From Gorsachius magnificus (Eukaryota > Chordata > Aves > Pelecaniformes > Ardeidae), in NCBI GenBank assembly GCA_034008185.1, contig CM067081.1, positions 33,292,806-33,356,805 of the forward strand: a stretch of DNA of 64,000 nucleotides, written 5' to 3'. Below, piece by piece: positions 58,789-64,000 of this stretch; the stretch's first letter is position 1, and every line of letters starts with the position of its first letter. A program made the translations under genes and the position numbers. The notes beneath the pieces are model-generated. The model saw only the letters and a list, made by a program, of their open reading frames with translations. It did no database searches and was not told where the DNA came from.

Positions 58789-61700
58789 GCCTCAGAGGAA
58801 CAATAAGTTGTACTGTCCTCAGGGAAAACTGATGCTGCCGTTCCCAAGGGCTGCTTGCGCCATTACAACCTGGAGCAGGGAACTGGGGCCAGCAAGCTTG
58901 TGTTGCACACCTGACCTCTTCGCCTCCTTTGGAAAACCTACCCAAATTTGGCCAAGAGGTAAGCATCCATAAAAAATCCATCCCTACATGATCCATGGAG
59001 ACTTCTTGCTCCAGATCAGGGTTTGAGAAGTAAAGATGAAGCATGAGACCGTGTGCTGGAGAAGAAAACAAGATATTGAATAGCTGTTCATTAATCAAGT
59101 GCTGAGAACAGAGTAAGGGAGGGATACAGCAGTAAAAAATAGCATGCAATTCTTATAATTAAAGGCTGTTTCAGGATGCATGTGTACAGGGGGAGGTGGG
59201 AGAACGAAGTAATATTACACAAGCAACCTTAATTTACACATGCCTTACTTTTGGGGTACTCAGCTTGGTAATTCTGCTGCTGTTCTACGGGCACAAGTTT
59301 GGGGTTGTGTTTTTTTTTTCTATTGTGTAGAGAGGTTTTCTGCCTTTCAGTTGCCTGTACTTCTCTGGCTTTATAAGATGTGGAATATTTGTGACTGCCT
59401 TGTGCTGTGATGATGTGATCGCAGAGCTCTTTTCAGCTCTGTGGAAGAAATGAAAGGTTGCGCTTGCTGTGAGCAGTTGCTAAGAAAGAAAAGAAAGAAA
59501 CCCTATTTTAAGCTGTTCCACAGAAGCACATACTGGCTTGATTGGTTATTGATTCCAGTTTCTTTACAGAGAAAGCACATTTTTAGCTACAAACATGTGC
59601 AGCCACATGTTGAGCTGCAAGTGTGAAAACTGCATCAACTGTAAGGCTCTGCTGCGGGCTGTGCTGAGCCCGAGCATCCGAAAAGCTGAGGACCCACATT
59701 TCCCACTCTAGCGAATGGCACCAGTCTCTTGAGGAAAGTTTTCTTGGCTCCTTCAGCTGTATTGAGCTTTGATTTCAATTCAGTTAGGAGTCAGTTGTGA
59801 CTTGGATCTCGCAGGCTGTCCCTAGTCTGGTAAATTAAACAAAGCCTCAGACTGCTTTGGACATTGGAGCGTGACTCTATTCTGCAAAAGTGTTGGACTG
59901 GTCCAGGGAGTGGTGGATCCTGGATGAATTATCGCCCTCCTGGACAGTGCCTAGATGTGGGAGTGCGAGAGTTTAAGAGGATGCTACAGGCTCTTCTGTG
60001 CAGGATGGCTCTGGTGTCAGACAACGTGCATGGGCATGTTCAGCATGCTCGGAAGCCATAGGTATATACAAATATATCTGCGTATATATATATATAAACA
60101 TAGGCAGCCATACCTGCCAGAAATATACAGCTAGGTAATGCCTTGCAAATCTGTTCAGATTTCAGTACTGTATATGAAGGAGCAAACTCATACATCTCTC
60201 CTCAGAGCGCACTGAAAGAAGAGATGTGGGGGATGCACAGTTTTGATTCTGCTTTCACCCCAGCTAAGCCAAAATGGAGGTTTTGTGGCAATTCACTGTT
60301 AGCCAAGGGCAGGAAGAATACGGGCAAGGAACAGGAATGCCTGCAGATACTGGGCTTTTGGGATACCCTTTCTTCAGATCTGTGCCAGTTCAGTCGTTAG
60401 TTGAGAATAAATAACAACAAAGTACCTCCCTGAATCAATGTTTGTAGGAACAGAGCCCAGGGTCAGGCACATTTAAAAAGGAAGAAAGCCAGAGTCTGTG
60501 AAAATGAACAAGGGAAAGACTTGGAAACCGTTAGCTATTTCCTGAAGGCTTTTCCCATTCCTTCTCGTGCAAGTCAACCCGTGCTTTGCCTGGATGAGCG
60601 TGGGTATTTCTTTTTTCAGAAGTGCTGGAGATATCTTATTTTCCTTTTGTGAGGAGGTTCCAGACCCTGCAAACTTTCTCTGTTTCTTGGCCTGAAAGAG
60701 CTGAAATGTGGTCACTTGTGCAGGCTGCAAAAGCCATCTGCTTGGGCCTGTTTTCAGAGGAGGCTTGAGGCAGACATCCGACGAAAAAGAGAGAAGAGAA
60801 AGGAGTCCTCTCATTGCCTATTGGCACTGGGCTGCTATTGAGACAATGGTTTCTGAAAGGATCCCCTTGCTCCTCACTTGTGTTCCTAATTGCATTTTAG
60901 GGACAGAGGGTGAAGATCCTCAACGTCCATGTGTGTGCATGCATTATTACATCCATCTGTCTGTCCAAGGCAGCTGCGTACCTCGACCAAATCCTGTTGA
61001 TATTGGATGATCATCCTGAAATCTCCTTTCTGCTTGATTTCAGTCTATGCTGACCTGTGGATCTAGACAACTATCCATCAAAATTCTGGTCATCCATTTG
61101 TTATTAGCAGGATTCTGGACAAAGTCTGTGATGGAATTTGTCTAGCCTGCAGACCCAAGTTTTCCTTCTGGGCTGGCAGGAAAAAGGGCAGGTTATTGCT
61201 AGAAATTTGCCCTGTATAGGATTGGAATATGACCAAAGTGCACATCTGGCAACATAATTCCCCAGTTTAAACCAGCCCTCATGTTTCTCATTCCATTTTC
61301 CCTAAATATTTGATCAGTCGATCCATCTTCCTCTTTGGTCCAATGAATATTTAATTGTGTATGTAAAGTCAAACAGCTCCAACAACAGAGATTTGGATCC
61401 ATTCTTCCCCACCACAGCTTACAGCTGTGTAATGACTGGTGGAGACTTCAGAGTCACGTCAAGCCTCTGCTCTGACTCAGCTCAAAGGTTTGAGCCTGGG
61501 CTTCCCCTGCACCCGTGTGGTTGGGTCCCAAACAAAGGGATATCTTTTCTTGGTCTTGCCTTAGGGTTTCAGTCCCACCAGCTGCAGTTTGGCTGGTTTT
61601 GATGGCTGTGTCATCGTTTCTGAGTCAGGACCCAAACTTGTACCCCCAGGCTGGTTTGGAGCCCCATTGCTTAGGGCTATTCACCTGGGTAGCAGTTTGG

Positions 61701-64000
61701 GTTTGGAAAGAGTTGGTTGGAGGAACCAAAGCAGAGGTGGGAACTGAGCAATATCACTTGGGTCCTGGGCTTTTGCTCCTTCCTAGCCCTAGGAAGGGCT
61801 AAGAACATACCTGGGGTGCCATGCTACCCCCAGGCCTTCTATGAGGGGGAATGTGTTTTCTTGGCTGAGGACTGAGAATTCACTAGGCAGCAGTGGGATG
61901 AGGATGAGCAGGGCATTGCAATGCTAGCATGGCCTTGAGGGCCTGTTCCCTGGTGCCTGGCCTTGGTACCATCTTAGTTAATACTAGACTTACACACATC
62001 TGCATTCTAGAGTCCTCTCATCCTTGAAGAAGCAGGGGAATAGATTTTATATCAGAAGTATAATGCCACTCAGTAATGAGCTGGAATTACTTGCTTGCAC
62101 CATGCTTGTCATTGTAAATAAAGGAATTTGGCTCTTTGTTTTTGTTTTGAATGTACCATAACTTTGGTTTCTGGAAGTGCTTCTTTTTTGATACACATCA
62201 AACAAGGGGCTCAAAATGGGGAGAACAGGATCAAACTTAGCGTCTCATGTTTTTCATCACTTCTCTAGCAGAAAATATGTTTCCAAAAGCAAGCCAAGAC
62301 CACATCAAAATTATATCATCCCATGTCCATTTCTGCTTAATGAGGCATCTTCATGTAGATCAGTTAGCACAAACACTTATTCATTCATCCTTTCGCTAAC
62401 CAGTCAACCACAAAAATATAACTGACATTTAAATGGTGCAGGAGGAGAGACAGGCAGGTTAGCCAGGCTGGAGATAGGGCCAGTAATTCCACAGTGTAAT
62501 AAGAAGGCTCTCAAACAAATACCATATGAATTAATTGAGGCTGAACTGGAAGATGCGGTTTTTGCTAAGGTTAATAATAGCTGACAGCTTGACCTATTCT
62601 TGCAGCTTACTGTACCAGCATCAGCCCCAGACTCTGCTTTTCTCTTCCCTCTTTAAATGCTCAATGCTGGATTTAGCCTCTGCACAGGGTTGGGAAGTCC
62701 CACCATTTGCAGGTCACCCCCCCAGCCCCGGTCCCCACCGCTGGGTGTACCCAGGCACACAGCAGGGACCTCTCCTCCCAGCGTTCGCTCCCCAGGGTCC
62801 CTCGCCCCCGCTATCGGAAGCACAGGGCAAAGGCTGACAGTGGTGCTAATGGGGCGTGAGTGTGTATCGAGTTTTGTCATGTGGATATTATAGCTTGTAT
62901 GTTTACCAGCTGCTTCCACAACCCGGAGTTAGACTCTGTCTACAGGGGTCCATTAGGAGAATTTTCATACTGTATTTATTCTTGGGAAAAAGACATTGAA
63001 ACAACATGACCCCAAACTGACTAACAAACCTGAACTCTGCAGAGTAAATTATCACAGGGAAAAGACACTCTTTGCTCAGTGCTTGCCTGGTAACGATGTT
63101 TTCTTGCTCTTCTATTTATTTTAACCTAATGTTTCTATGCAGGGAGCATAAGGCCACGGGCAAAAGCATCTCACAAGTACCTATTGACTCCAGATGTGTC
63201 AGGTCACTGTGGATTTCACAGTTGTTATCACTGACTGTTATCACCTTGCAGCTTAATGAGACACCAGCAAGAGCAGCTTGAAGTCTCAGGTGATGGGTGT
63301 GATGCAATACATTTTTAAGGCCACAACTTGAGCTGTGGGTAAGAGTTGAAGGCACGCATAAACTCTGCCAGGTGGAACCTGAAAAGTGATCCTTATGGCT
63401 GCTGTCTCTAAAGGAGCCACCAGACTGTCCAGCTGGAGAGGAGAGAAAGGGGAAGGCTGAGGGCAGCATCTCATATGGACACCATTCCTCTTTAATGCCA
63501 GGGTTGCGCATCTTCATCTAGGAGAGCACATGCACCAGAATAACCTTACAAAGAGGTGTCAGACCTCCAAAGCTGAGGCAAAACTAAGGTTTTTGTCCTG
63601 AAATGGCCCTGACCATAGTCATGGGCGTCCGGTCATGTAGGGAAGATGCTGATGTTGGGAATCTCATCTGTTTGTTTTGGTTGTAGTTTCCAAAACACAG
63701 TAACAACTACAGTTGATAGGTTCAGCAGTGGTGTTGGGAAGGTATGGAAGGCTTGGGTACTATGAGTGGGATTCATCATACCATTCATCGGATGGCTAAG
63801 TCTGAGGTTCCCCTTACCATCCTTGGAGAGCAAGGTTTATTTGGCTGAGCTTATCTTAGGATGTGATGGCTTTCCCTCTGGAGGGACCTCTTTCCCCTTC
63901 TTAATTAGAAAAATATCCTGGAAACAACTCGCTCTGACCTGGACATGTTTCCTATAAATGTCTAAGTGAGACCAGATGGTTTCTACCACCCATGTGGCAA
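58789..64000. other. Intergenic to the window end, no gene recognised
   Basis: About 5.2 kb. There is a TA microsatellite at about 60061-60100 and a 20-bp palindrome at 61778-61797. No exon, LTR or CR1 sequence is recognised. Confidence 0.45.

Noticed and set aside
1..64000. tRNA genes, CRISPR arrays, bacterial-type operons or intact proviruses
   Set aside because: None was seen. The window is eukaryotic, and the only retroviral traces recognised are two solo LTRs.

Overview
This is a vertebrate, almost certainly avian, nuclear genomic window. The first 1.9 kb hold the last coding exon and 3' UTR of TSC22D1, a TGF-beta-inducible leucine-zipper regulator, on the + strand. The remaining ~62 kb is a gene-poor intergenic stretch. 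The bird assignment rests on at least eight CR1 LINE 3' ends, most with the ATTCTATG terminal repeat, on two solo LTRs of a family I recognise from bird genomes, and on the avian-like exon sequence. I cannot name the species.

Layout. 1-461: GC/CpG-rich DNA just upstream of the last exon, with TATA, CCAAT, CRE, GC-box and E-box motifs, possibly an internal promoter. 462-719: terminal coding exon. 720-~1893: 3' UTR with proximal and distal poly(A) signals. 7.7-8.25 kb: a decayed DUSP1 retrocopy (minus). 8.6-19.1 kb: a repeat-rich block with five recognisable CR1 3' ends (two subfamilies plus one ancient copy), two oppositely oriented solo LTRs, a near-perfect 81-bp hairpin and a trinucleotide microsatellite. 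24-26.4 kb: CpG-enriched and very C-rich DNA next to a short segment resembling the first coding exon of SERP1/SERP2 (RAMP4), on the strand where SERP2 would be expected from mammalian gene order. 31.3, 38.8, 48.5 and 58.4 kb: four more CR1 copies, one with an internal deletion. 40.5-40.8 kb: an orphan CpG-island-like segment. 45.55-45.70 kb: a relic of two tandem C2H2 zinc fingers. The rest is AT-balanced, mostly unique intergenic DNA with no convincing exon.

TSC22D1 is the only gene I consider functional here. In mammals its 3' end faces SERP2 on the opposite strand. No intact SERP2 exon was found, so the gene either lies beyond the window or has been lost or moved. I see no undescribed biological system. 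The items most worth checking are the long hairpin at 17.4 kb, the possible internal TSC22D1 promoter, the RAMP4-like relic and the orphan CpG island. All identifications come from reading the sequence and recalling families; no database search was run.
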